NCBI GenBank assembly: GCA_964654995.1
Contig: CAZZKF010000061.1
Coordinates: 1 to 14,425 of the forward strand
Length of the DNA stretch: 14,425 nt
Source of the DNA: CAZZKF01 sp964654995
GTDB lineage: Bacteria; Pseudomonadota; Alphaproteobacteria; CAZZKF01
Direction of reading: 5' to 3'
Below the pieces are notes generated by a model. The model saw nothing but the letters and a program-made list of their open reading frames with translations, had not been told where the DNA came from and made no database searches. Position numbers and translations under genes: made by a program. Position 1 is the stretch's first letter. Each line of letters begins with the position of its first letter. Shown here piece by piece: positions 7,267-14,425 of the stretch.

Positions 7267-10200
7267 TCAGGTGCCAAGCCCGTTCCGCAGCAGGCCGCGG
7301 ACATGGCGGTTGGCGTAAGCCAGCTTGGCCACCGTCATCATGCCGCTGGACCGGATCTCGCTGATCATGTTCTGGCTGCGCTTGATGGTGGCGGCATTGC
7401 GTTCCGCCCAGTCGGCCAAAGCATCCTTGACATTGTCCTGGGCGTGCAAGGTCAAAACCCGCATGGTCAACGCCCGCTGCTGGCCGTAAAGGTCGTCGAT
7501 CAGATAGGCGACGGCGCGCTCAACCCAATAGTCGTCGGCCTCGATGTCCTCGGCCGCGGTGCGCAGCCAGTTGAGACCGAGATAACTGCCGAGCTCGTAA
7601 TAGGCCTCGGCCACGTCCTCGACCGAGCGGCCGGTCTTGTTGGCGGCAAAGCAGATGTCGGTTGCCGCCTCCAGGGGCTCGAGACTGGCGATCTCGTGGG
7701 CCAGGTCTTCGGGCACGCCGCTTTCGACATATTCGGCGCGCTTGTGGCGCAACGCCTTGGCCTCGAAGTCGGAGAGCAGGGATTCGGGCCCCCGGCGCAG
7801 GGCCTCGATGCCCGGCGCATAGGCCTCGATCGTCGCCCGCATGTCCAAGGGCTGCGGCACATTGGTGAGAAACCACAGGGTCTGATTATAAGACAGCGTG
7901 ATGATGGCGAGGATCAGCGACGTCTGCACCGCCGACGGCACGTCGGTGCCCAACCCGTCGACCTGGCGCCACAGCCGCGCCAGGTCGAAGGCCTCGCGGG
8001 TCACCACGAAGGCCTTGACGATATCGGGGGGCGCCATGCCGGTGTCTTCCTCGATGCGGTCGACGAAGGACGGGCCACCCCAGTTGAGCACGTCGTTGGC
8101 CAGCCGGGTGGCGATGATCTCGCGCCGCAGCCGGTGGCGGGCCATCGCTTCGGCAAACTGCTCGTGCAGGCGGGGCGGAAAGCTCTCGACCAGCTCGCGC
8201 TCGAGGAACGGCTCGTCGGGTACGTCGCTGTCGAGCAGCGTGTCGTAGAGCGCCATCTTGGCATAGGCCAGCAGCACCGCGATCTCGGGCCGCGTCAGCC
8301 CCTTGTGCCGGGCCGCCAGCTCGGCCAGGTCCTCGTCTTCCGGCAGATGCTCGATATCGCGATCGAGGCGGCCGGCGCGCTCCAGCCGGCGCATCAGCCG
8401 GCCCTGGGATTCAAGCAGATTTTCGCCCTGGGCACAGGTGATCGAAATCGCCTGGGTCTGACGGTGGTTGTCTTCGAGCACCAGCTCGGCAACCTCGTCG
8501 GTCATCTCCTCAAGGAGCGCGTTGCGCGCCTCCATGGTCAACCGGCCTTCGGCGACCGCGGCATTGAGCAGGATCTTGATGTTGACCTCGTGGTCCGAGC
8601 AGTCGACGCCGGCCGAATTGTCGACCGCGTCGGTGTTGATGCGCCCGCCAGCCCGCGCATATTCAATGCGCCCGCGTTGGGTGAAGCCGAGATTGCCGCC
8701 TTCGCCGACGACGCGGACCCGCAGCTCGTGCCCATTGACCCGAAGCGCATCGTTGGCGCGGTCGCCGACCTCGGCATTGGTCTCGTCGCGGGCCTTGACA
8801 TAGGTGCCGATGCCGCCGACCCACAGCAGATCGGCCTTGGCCTTGAGCAGCGCCCGGATCACCTCGGCCGGCGCCAGCGCCTCTTCGTCGCACTCCAGCA
8901 GCGCCTTCATCTGCGGGCTCAGGGGAATCGACTTGGCGCGGCGGTCGAACACACCGCCGCCTTCCGAGATCAGGCTTTCGTCATAATCGGCCCAGGACGA
9001 GCGCGCCATTTCGAACAGGCGCTTGCGCTCGGCAAAGCTGGTCTCCGGATCGGGATCCGGGTCGATGAAGACATGGCGGTGATCAAACGCGCCGAGCAGC
9101 CGGATTGCCGGCGATTGCAGCATGCCGTTGCCGAATACGTCGCCCGACATGTCGCCGATGCCGATCACCGTGAACGGCGTGGTCTGAACGTCGACGCCGA
9201 TTTCCAGGAAATGGCGGCGCACCGAGACCCAGGCGCCGCGCGCCGTGATCCCCATCTTCTTGTGGTCATAGCCGGCCGAGCCGCCCGAGGCGAATCCGTC
9301 GCCGAGCCAGAAGCCGTATCGGGCCGAGATTTCGTTGGCGATATCGGAAAACGTCGCCGTGCCCTTGTCGGCCGCCACCACCAGATAGGGATCATCGCCG
9401 TCGCGGCGGATGACGCGATCGGGCACCACCACCTCGCCGCCGACGAGATTGTCGGTGAGGTCCAAGAGCCCGCTGATGAACAGGCGATAGCAGGCGATGC
9501 CCTCTTCCATCATCGCCTCGCGGCCGCCGTCACTGGGCAGCCGCTTGGGCACGAAGCCGCCCTTGGCGCCGACCGGAACGATGACCACGTTCTTGACCAT
9601 CTGGGCCTTCATCAGGCCGAGAATTTCGGTGCGGTAATCCTCGCGCCGGTCGGACCAGCGCAGGCCGCCGCGGGCCACCTTGCCGCCGCGCAGATGCACG
9701 CCCTCGACGCGCGGCGAATAGACGAAAATCTCGACAAACGGCTTGGGCAGCGGCAGATCCTTGATCGCCTGGCTGTCGAGCTTCAGGGACAGATAGGGCT
9801 TGGGCCCGCCGTCGTCGCCGGTCTGGAAATAGTTGGTCCGCAAGGTGGCGGTAATGAGATTGAGGAACTGGCGCAGAATGCGGTCCTGATCGAGGCTGGC
9901 AACCGCCTCGAGCTCATGGCGGATGGCGGCGATGATCTGTTCCGGTGTCTGGTGCTCGTCGGCCTTTTCGCCGGCGGCGCGATCCGGATCGAACAGGGTC
10001 AGGAACAGATCCACCAGCAGCCGGGTGATCGCCGGGTTGCCGGCCAGGGTGGCTTCCATGTAGCTCTGGCTGAACGTCGTGCCGGTCTGCCACAGATATT
10101 TGGCGTAGGCGCGCAGGACCATCGCCTCGCGCCAGTCGAGGCCGACCCGCAGGACCAGGCTGTTGAAGCCGTCGTCCTCGACCTCGTCGTTCCAGATGTG

Positions 10201-12150
10201 GGTGAGCGTCTCTTCCAGCCGCGGCTTCAGGGTTTCGATCTCGAGCCCCGCGCCGGAGGCATCGATCATCAGGAAATCATGCATCCAGGCAGACTGCTGG
10301 GCATCGCGTTTTTGGGCGCTATAGGCCTGTTCCTCCAGGACCTTGAGGCCCAGGTGCTCGAGCTTGGGCAGGCAGTCGCTCAACGGCATCAGGGCGCTGG
10401 GATGATAGATCTTCAGGCGCAGGCGGTCGGCGCCGTCGCCGGGCAGGCGGTAGATGTTGAAGCTCACCCGGTTCGACGCGATGACCTCTTCGAGCTTGTC
10501 GATGTCGACCAGCGCGAGCTGCGGCCGGAAGGCCTCGCGATAGGCCAGCGAAAAGGCCTCGCCGTAATCGTGCCACAGGCGATTGCCCTTTTCCTCGCCC
10601 CAGTGCTCGATCAGCGCCTGGCGCAGGTCCTGCTGCCAGGTCCGCGCCGCCTCGGCGATCAGCCGGTCGACCTCGTCCGGGTCGACGTCCGGCACCTGGC
10701 CCGGCGTGGTGCGGATGATGAAGTGGAGGCGCGCCAGAACCTCGTCGCCGATCAGCGTGTACTGGGCCGAGACGCTGCCATGGAACAGCTCGGCAAGCAG
10801 CCCGGCGATGCGGGTGCGCAGCCGGGTGTCGTGAACCTCGCGGGGCACGAAGACGAGGACCGAGACGAAGCGCTCGAACCGGTCGTAGCGCAGAAACGCC
10901 TTGGGGCGCGGGCGTTCCTGCAGGCGCAGGATGCCGAGGCTGGTGTGGAACAGATCGTCGTCATCGATCTGGAACAGCTCGTCGCGGGGATAGGTCTCGA
11001 GGATATTGAGGAGCGCCTTGCGATCGTGTGAGCTGGGCAGAAAGCCGGCCCGCTCCAGAGTCCGCTCGACCTTGCGGCGCAGCAGCGGGATTTCGGAGGC
11101 GCTGCCGGAATAGGCAACCGAGGTGAACAGCCCGACAAAGCGGCGCTCGCCGGCCAGGTTGCCATCATCGTCGAACACCTTGACGCCGATGTAATCGAGG
11201 TGCACCGGCCGGTGGATGGTCGAGCGCACGTTCGCCTTGGTGATGATGATCGGGTCGGGAAGCCGGAGAAAATCGCGCACCTCGGCGGAAATCGCGGCCA
11301 GCCCTTCCTGTCCTTTCAGCACATGAAAGTCGGGATCGCCGAGAATGCCGAGGCCGGAGCCCTCGACCACCTCGAGCAGATCGCGCCCCTCCTCGCCGCA
11401 ATAGCGGTATTCGCGAAATCCCAGAAAGGTGAAGTGATCGTCGCCGAGCCAGTGCAGAAAGGCCAGCACCTCGCCGAGGTCCTCGGTGGAAATCGGCGGC
11501 GGCCGTTCCGAGAGGATCTCCATGGTGCGCTCGAGCTCGCGCAGCATCGGCTTCCAGTCGGTGACCGCGGCGCGCACATCGGCCAGCACCGATTCGATGC
11601 GCTCCTTGATCTCGGCCAGCACCTCGGGCGCCGTCTGCTCGTCGATCTCGATGTGCATGAAGGATTCGGCAATCGCGCCTTCCGGCGGCGCCGGGCCGTC
11701 CTTGACCACCCGGCCGGAGCCGAGAAAGGCGGTGCGCCGGCCCTTGGCGTTACGAATGACCGACATCACCGGATGGTTGACGAGATGAATTTCGCGCCCC
11801 AGCCGGGTCAGCTCGGCGGTCACCGAATCGACCAGAAACGGCATGTCGTCGTTGACGATTTCAATCGTCGTATGGGAGGACTCCCAGCCGTGAGCCTCGA
11901 GCGTCGGGTTGTAGACCCGGACCTTGGCCTCGCCGGGGGCGCGCTCGGCGGTGAATTCCCAGGCGGCCAGCGCCGCCCCGTAGATGTCCTCGATCGCGCA
12001 TTCGAGGGTTTCGTCCGGGGACAGGGTTTCGCAGAACAGCTCGATGAAGGGGGTGAGCTCGTCGGCGGCCTCTTTGTCGAGGTGATCGCGGGCATAAGCC
12101 ACCACCTTCTGGATATGGGCGGCCTTCTGTTCCCAGGACTTGAGCGTCAT
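7267..12150 (-). CDS. gdhB: Large NAD-dependent glutamate dehydrogenase (180 kDa class)
   Basis: At 1627 residues this matches the giant bacterial L-glutamate dehydrogenases (GdhB of Pseudomonas, GdhZ of Caulobacter). They oxidise glutamate to 2-oxoglutarate and ammonium with NAD and mainly serve glutamate catabolism. The N-terminal third holds regulatory ACT-like segments, for example NDDMPFLVDSV near 110. The catalytic domain shows ARGGLRWSDRREDYRTE (W832), VKNVVIVPVGAKGG with K853 and K863, GIGDMSGDVFGNGML (997-1011, dinucleotide region) and NTDAVDNSAGVDCSDHE (from 1172). By alignment from memory, K863 corresponds to the catalytic Lys (K125 in the Clostridium enzyme), and R827 occupies the K89 position, as is usual in this class. 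The C-terminal region is long and helical. The start at 12150 follows AGGGAAG by 6 bases; a longer frame from 12192 lacks such support. In Caulobacter the homologue also binds FtsZ; whether that holds here is unknown. Confidence 0.96.
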   Translation of the reverse strand: MTLKSWEQKAAHIQKVVAYARDHLDKEAADELTPFIELFCETLSPDETLECAIEDIYGAALAAWEFTAERAPGEAKVRVYNPTLEAHGWESSHTTIEIVNDDMPFLVDSVTAELTRLGREIHLVNHPVMSVIRNAKGRRTAFLGSGRVVKDGPAPPEGAIAESFMHIEIDEQTAPEVLAEIKERIESVLADVRAAVTDWKPMLRELERTMEILSERPPPISTEDLGEVLAFLHWLGDDHFTFLGFREYRYCGEEGRDLLEVVEGSGLGILGDPDFHVLKGQEGLAAISAEVRDFLRLPDPIIITKANVRSTIHRPVHLDYIGVKVFDDDGNLAGERRFVGLFTSVAYSGSASEIPLLRRKVERTLERAGFLPSSHDRKALLNILETYPRDELFQIDDDDLFHTSLGILRLQERPRPKAFLRYDRFERFVSVLVFVPREVHDTRLRTRIAGLLAELFHGSVSAQYTLIGDEVLARLHFIIRTTPGQVPDVDPDEVDRLIAEAARTWQQDLRQALIEHWGEEKGNRLWHDYGEAFSLAYREAFRPQLALVDIDKLEEVIASNRVSFNIYRLPGDGADRLRLKIYHPSALMPLSDCLPKLEHLGLKVLEEQAYSAQKRDAQQSAWMHDFLMIDASGAGLEIETLKPRLEETLTHIWNDEVEDDGFNSLVLRVGLDWREAMVLRAYAKYLWQTGTTFSQSYMEATLAGNPAITRLLVDLFLTLFDPDRAAGEKADEHQTPEQIIAAIRHELEAVASLDQDRILRQFLNLITATLRTNYFQTGDDGGPKPYLSLKLDSQAIKDLPLPKPFVEIFVYSPRVEGVHLRGGKVARGGLRWSDRREDYRTEILGLMKAQMVKNVVIVPVGAKGGFVPKRLPSDGGREAMMEEGIACYRLFISGLLDLTDNLVGGEVVVPDRVIRRDGDDPYLVVAADKGTATFSDIANEISARYGFWLGDGFASGGSAGYDHKKMGITARGAWVSVRRHFLEIGVDVQTTPFTVIGIGDMSGDVFGNGMLQSPAIRLLGAFDHRHVFIDPDPDPETSFAERKRLFEMARSSWADYDESLISEGGGVFDRRAKSIPLSPQMKALLECDEEALAPAEVIRALLKAKADLLWVGGIGTYVKARDETNAEVGDRANDALRVNGHELRVRVVGEGGNLGFTQRGRIEYARAGGRINTDAVDNSAGVDCSDHEVNIKILLNAAVAEGRLTMEARNALLEEMTDEVAELVLEDNHRQTQAISITCAQGENLLESQGRLMRRLERAGRLDRDIEHLPEDEDLAELAARHKGLTRPEIAVLLAYAKMALYDTLLDSDVPDEPFLERELVESFPPRLHEQFAEAMARHRLRREIIATRLANDVLNWGGPSFVDRIEEDTGMAPPDIVKAFVVTREAFDLARLWRQVDGLGTDVPSAVQTSLILAIITLSYNQTLWFLTNVPQPLDMRATIEAYAPGIEALRRGPESLLSDFEAKALRHKRAEYVESGVPEDLAHEIASLEPLEAATDICFAANKTGRSVEDVAEAYYELGSYLGLNWLRTAAEDIEADDYWVERAVAYLIDDLYGQQRALTMRVLTLHAQDNVKDALADWAERNAATIKRSQNMISEIRSSGMMTVAKLAYANRHVRGLLRNGLGT

Positions 12151-12156
12151 GCGCCG

Positions 12157-12163
12157 CTTCCCT
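12157..12163 (-). promoter_or_regulatory. Ribosome binding site of the glutamate dehydrogenase gene
   Basis: AGGGAAG on the minus strand lies 6 bases before the ATG at 12150. It favours this start over the in-frame ATG at 12192, which would add 14 very basic residues. Confidence 0.65.
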
Positions 12164-12253
12164 GACCGTCGTAGAGTTCGCGTCTTGCGCATCTACGACA
12201 TTAATGCCCGGATATTGACAAAACATTGCCCTTGTAATCCTTTGGCGCGAAAA

Positions 12254-12287
12254 ATGAAATAATTACATGGTCACCGTCAAATCACCG
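12254..12287 (-). promoter_or_regulatory. Probable upstream control region of the glutamate dehydrogenase gene
   Basis: The region 12190-12270 is clearly AT-richer than the rest of the window. It contains a 15-base imperfect inverted repeat, ATGAAATAATTACAT (12254-12268; six of seven arm positions pair). Next to it on the plus strand is a direct repeat TCACCG (12271-12276 and 12282-12287) with an 11-base period, one helical turn. On the minus strand TTGACG (12280-12275) is a possible -35 element, but no good -10 follows at 16-18 bases (TTCATT/TCATTT). TTGTCA at 12221-12216 is another weak -35. I read this as a regulatory region without a fixed promoter. Confidence 0.35.
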
Positions 12288-12346
12288 CGCCGGGCGGCCC
12301 GCCGGAGACTGGAGCCAATCGATATTTGTCCTGACGGCGGGCGGCT

Positions 12347-12988
12347 TCAGGGGCGCTCGGCCGGGCAGCTCCCGTCGCCGGATTGATCGCCGAGAATGGC
12401 CCGAAATCCGGCTTCTGCGGCGGCCATCCGGGCGGGCGAAAGCCGGGCTTCCAGCAACGCCCGGGCGGCCGCAGCCTGGCGCACCTGAGCCGGTGCGGAA
12501 AGCCGGCATTCGGCGACCTTGAGCCAGGCAGCCGCCATCCCCGGATCGCGGGCGATGCCGGTGCCGGCGGCCAGCATCTCGGCCAGACGATAGGCGGCAG
12601 CGCCATCGCCGGCCCGCGCCGCGCGTTCATACCATTGCACGGCGGCGCCCGCATCCTGCACCACCCCGCGGCCCTGGCGATAGAGATCGCCGAGGCGCAG
12701 GGCCGCCTGCGCGTGGCCGGCTTGCGCCGCACGTTCATACCATTGTGCGGCCTGGGCCGGGTCGCGGGGCAGCCCGCGCCCGGATTCGTAGAGATCGCCG
12801 AGCCGGAACTGGGCGCGCGCATCGCCGGCCTCGGCCAGCGGGCGCCATTCGGCCGCCGCTTTCGCGTAATCCTGCAGGGAATAGGCCGCCGCACCGTCGC
12901 CGAAGCTGCCGGCCGCACCCACCCCCGGAGCCGACACCAGCCAACCAAGCCATAACCAGCAAGACCAGCGAGATAACCGTGAGATCAT
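12347..12988 (-). CDS. Secreted Sel1-repeat (SLR/TPR-like) protein
   Basis: This 213-residue protein starts with a signal peptide: basic residues near the N-terminus, a Trp/Leu-rich hydrophobic core at about 7-20, and a probable cleavage near 25-27 after GVGAA. It is therefore expected in the periplasm or beyond. The mature part has an opening helical pair (about 36-54) and three Sel1-like repeats (about 55-90, 91-126, 127-162) of 36 residues, with the typical RLGDLYxxGRG...DxxxAxxWYERAA pattern. A less regular helical tail follows, with Cys at 161 and 208. Such repeats are protein-interaction scaffolds. No partner is evident and I cannot name a function. The start at 12988 follows GGAGGA by 7 bases; the longer frame from 13072 would bury the signal peptide and is rejected. 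It lies upstream of gdhB, same strand, about 196 bases apart, and is divergent from the AtoE gene. Confidence 0.82.
   Translation of the reverse strand: MISRLSRWSCWLWLGWLVSAPGVGAAGSFGDGAAAYSLQDYAKAAAEWRPLAEAGDARAQFRLGDLYESGRGLPRDPAQAAQWYERAAQAGHAQAALRLGDLYRQGRGVVQDAGAAVQWYERAARAGDGAAAYRLAEMLAAGTGIARDPGMAAAWLKVAECRLSAPAQVRQAAAARALLEARLSPARMAAAEAGFRAILGDQSGDGSCPAERP
12624..12802. repeat. Tandem 108-base coding repeats within the Sel1 gene
   Basis: Short identical blocks recur at a spacing of exactly 108 bases. CGTTCATACCATTG occurs at 12624 and 12732 (plus strand), and TAGAGATCGCCGAG occurs at 12681 and 12789. The period equals one 36-residue Sel1 repeat. The sequence between these blocks has diverged, so this is an old internal duplication rather than a fresh expansion. 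Confidence 0.6.
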
Positions 12989-12995
12989 GGCGGCA

Positions 12996-13001
12996 TCCTC
13001 C
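12996..13001 (-). promoter_or_regulatory. Ribosome binding site of the Sel1-repeat gene
   Basis: GGAGGA on the minus strand lies 7 bases before the ATG at 12988. It fixes the start directly in front of the signal peptide. Confidence 0.7.
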
Positions 13002-13023
13002 GTCCCGGGCCCCAGCATCCGAA

Positions 13024-13041
13024 GGCCACGATATCGTGGCC
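13024..13041. promoter_or_regulatory. Perfect 18-base palindrome in a divergent intergenic region
   Basis: GGCCACGATATCGTGGCC is fully self-complementary. It lies 35 bases upstream of the Sel1 gene start codon and about 64 bases before the candidate -35 of the AtoE gene. It could be the operator of a dimeric regulator. As RNA it could form a hairpin with 7-base arms and a 4-base loop in the Sel1 leader. No T-run follows on either strand, so it is not an intrinsic terminator. The role is inferred. Confidence 0.45.
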
Positions 13042-13104
13042 ACGCTGAACCCGAGGTTAAGAAAGCACGCAATGCGACGGGATTGCCTTGGCGCGCGCCG
13101 CGCC

Positions 13105-13133
13105 TTGACCTCCCGTGGCCCGGCCTGTTTGAT
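13105..13133 (+). promoter_or_regulatory. Candidate sigma-70-type promoter for the AtoE-like transporter
   Basis: TTGACC (13105-13110, 5 of 6 to consensus) is followed after 17 bases by TTTGAT (13128-13133, 4 of 6). Transcription would begin near 13140, giving a leader of about 30 bases that contains the ribosome site. Confidence 0.5.
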
Positions 13134-13150
13134 GCTTGCTATCGACGATC

Positions 13151-13160
13151 AAGGGGGGAG
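13151..13160 (+). promoter_or_regulatory. Ribosome binding site of the AtoE-like transporter
   Basis: AAGGGGGGAG ends 9 bases before the ATG at 13170. An out-of-frame ATG at 13165 is closer but stops after three codons, so 13170 is the start. Confidence 0.65.
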
Positions 13161-13169
13161 CCGCATGCC

Positions 13170-14425
13170 ATGTTGAAAGCCCTTGCCGAGCCGTTCGTCG
13201 CCCTGTTCGCGCGGTGGATGCCGAACCCGTTCCTGTTCGCCGTGCTGTTGACCCTGCTCACTTTCGGGCTCGCCTGGGGGCTTGTCGGCTACGCACCGGT
13301 TCTCACCGTCGATGCCTGGGGCGGCGCCTTCTGGCGGCTGCTCACCTTTTCCGGCCAGATCGCCATCACCCTGATCACCGGCTATGCGCTGGCCCATACC
13401 GATCCGGTCCGCCGACTGCTTGTTCGCTTTGCCCGGCTCGCCCGCAGCCCCGCCTCGGCCTACGTGATCGTCGGTCTGGCCGCCGGCCTCGGCTCATTGC
13501 TGTCCTGGGCGGTCGGCCTGATCGTCGGGGCGTTGATCGCCCGCCAGACGGCGATCGTCTGCCGCCAGCGCGGCATTGTCGTGCATTACCCGCTGATCGT
13601 CGCCACGGCGTACGCCGGCTTCGTCATCTGGCATCTCGGGTTGTCGAGCTCGATCGGTCTGGTGATCGCCACGCCGGGCCATTTTCTCAGCCAGCAGATC
13701 GGCCTGATCCCGACCTCGGATACGATTTTCGCGTCGTGGAACGTGATCACTGCACTTGCCGTGCTGGTCAGCCTGCCATTCCTGATGGCGCGGCTGCGGC
13801 CCGAACCCGGGGACTGCATTGAAATTCCCGACCATCTGGTCACGGTGGCACAATCGGAAGCGGGTGACGATGCGGACCGGCCAGAACCGGACACCCTGAG
13901 CCCGGCCCGGCGCATCGAGCAGGCGCGCTGGCTCAATGGACTGCTGGGCCTCGGCGGACTGATCTTTCTGGGCCGCCATTTTTTCGTCCATGGCGGCGGG
14001 CTCGACCTCAATATCGTCAATTTCGTCTTTCTGGTGGCCGGGCTGCTGCTCGCCCGCTCGCCCCTTCATTACGCCGATCTGATCACCGATGGCGGGCGCA
14101 CCCTGGGCCCCATCCTGCTGCAATACCCGTTTTATGCCGGGATCATGGGGATGATGCTGGACTCCGGGCTCGCGGTGCGGATCGCCGGCTGGTTCACCGC
14201 CATCGCCAGCGCCCACACTCTGCCGTTCTGGAGCATGATCAGCGGCGGCTTGCTGAACATCTTCATCCCCTCGGGCGGCGGCCAGTGGGCGGTGCAGGGC
14301 CCGATCGTCATCGAGGCCGCCAGGGAATTGGGCGCCGACATCCCGCGTGTCGCCATGGGGGTGGCGATGGGCGACGGCTGGACCAACATGATCCAGCCGT
14401 TCTGGACGATCCCGGCGCTGGCGGT
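13170..14425 (+). CDS. atoE: AtoE-type short-chain fatty acid transporter (3' end outside window)
   Basis: The frame is open from the ATG at 13170 to the window edge, giving 418 complete codons of a family usually about 440-470 residues long, so only a short C-terminal part is missing. The protein is a polytopic membrane protein with many hydrophobic segments. It has a polar, acidic cytoplasmic-type loop at about 213-250. Two family signatures near the C-terminus identify it: PSGGGQWAVQGP from residue 367 and GDGWTNMIQPFW from 401. AtoE of E. coli takes up short-chain acids such as acetoacetate or butyrate and lies with acetoacetate catabolism genes, which here could follow beyond the right edge. 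A candidate promoter (13105-13133) and a strong ribosome site precede it. It is divergent from the Sel1 gene across 181 bases. Substrate specificity is inferred from the family. Confidence 0.9.
   Translation, partial: MLKALAEPFVALFARWMPNPFLFAVLLTLLTFGLAWGLVGYAPVLTVDAWGGAFWRLLTFSGQIAITLITGYALAHTDPVRRLLVRFARLARSPASAYVIVGLAAGLGSLLSWAVGLIVGALIARQTAIVCRQRGIVVHYPLIVATAYAGFVIWHLGLSSSIGLVIATPGHFLSQQIGLIPTSDTIFASWNVITALAVLVSLPFLMARLRPEPGDCIEIPDHLVTVAQSEAGDDADRPEPDTLSPARRIEQARWLNGLLGLGGLIFLGRHFFVHGGGLDLNIVNFVFLVAGLLLARSPLHYADLITDGGRTLGPILLQYPFYAGIMGMMLDSGLAVRIAGWFTAIASAHTLPFWSMISGGLLNIFIPSGGGQWAVQGPIVIEAARELGADIPRVAMGVAMGDGWTNMIQPFWTIPALA

Noticed and set aside
5874..7364. Plus-strand frame opposite the MFS transporter
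   Set aside because: It is codon-aligned antisense with a hydrophilic Gln/Arg/Gly-rich product and no domain; the minus-strand membrane protein is clearly real.
7204..11031. A 1275-codon plus-strand open frame as a gene
   Set aside because: Its codons lie exactly opposite those of the well-identified glutamate dehydrogenase, no recognisable domain is present, and it reads as Gly/Gln/His/Asp/Ala-rich reverse-complement sequence. Rare sense TTA/CTA/TCA codons explain its length.
12215..12234. TTGACA on the plus strand as a rightward promoter
   Set aside because: The best -10 (TAATCC) is only 14 bases away and no rightward gene begins within 900 bases.
12284..12306. GC-rich inverted sequence after the Sel1 gene as a terminator
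   Set aside because: The arms pair for only about 4-5 bases in any arrangement and no T-run follows on the minus strand.
13136..13822. Plus-strand 228-codon frame overlapping the AtoE gene
   Set aside because: It is a different frame of the same strand with Arg/Pro-rich composition; the frame from 13170 carries the transporter signatures and runs to the window edge.
13494..14216. Minus-strand frame opposite the AtoE gene
   Set aside because: Shadow frame: no recognisable domain, and it lies opposite conserved transporter coding sequence.
1..14425. Mobile elements, CRISPR, tRNA or rRNA genes, phage or defence genes
   Set aside because: I looked on both strands for transposase motifs, regularly spaced repeats, tRNA-like cloverleaf sequence and known defence domains. 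Nothing supportable was found.

Overview
The window is a GC-rich (roughly two-thirds G+C by eye), densely coded stretch of bacterial chromosome. It looks alphaproteobacterial: it has a DUF1674/SDHAF4-type small protein, rsmB close to a heparinase II/III-like gene and purH, and a very large (about 180 kDa class) NAD-dependent glutamate dehydrogenase. The order or genus cannot be fixed from the sequence alone. I see no mobile element, CRISPR array, tRNA, rRNA or clear sign of recent transfer. There is no gene-free gap longer than about 200 bases.

Layout, left to right. (1) A short leftward gene (5-229) for a DUF1674 succinate dehydrogenase assembly factor 4-like protein, divergent from (2) a rightward run: rsmB (16S rRNA m5C methyltransferase, 335-1738), rpe (ribulose-phosphate 3-epimerase, 1810-2475), an uncharacterised heparinase II/III-like protein (2523-4211) and purH (last two steps of IMP synthesis, 4310-5938). 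purH has its own candidate promoter. (3) A leftward pair converges on purH with only 7 bases between stop codons: the NAD-glutamate dehydrogenase gene (7267-12150), followed by an Atg22-like (UMF1 family) MFS transporter (5946-7259) that starts at or inside its 3' end. (4) A leftward gene for a secreted Sel1-repeat protein (12347-12988). (5) A rightward AtoE-type short-chain fatty acid transporter that runs off the right edge (13170 onward).

The genes are mainly housekeeping and central metabolism: ribosome modification, pentose phosphate cycle, purine synthesis, glutamate catabolism into the TCA cycle, SDH assembly and short-chain acid uptake. The least understood parts are the heparinase-like protein without a signal peptide, the transporter coupled to glutamate dehydrogenase, the exported Sel1 protein, and several palindromic or repeated elements in the intergenic regions (4265-4275, 12254-12287, 13024-13041).

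I did not find a convincing undescribed multi-gene system. Long open frames opposite nearly every gene are explained by codon usage and are recorded as rejected.
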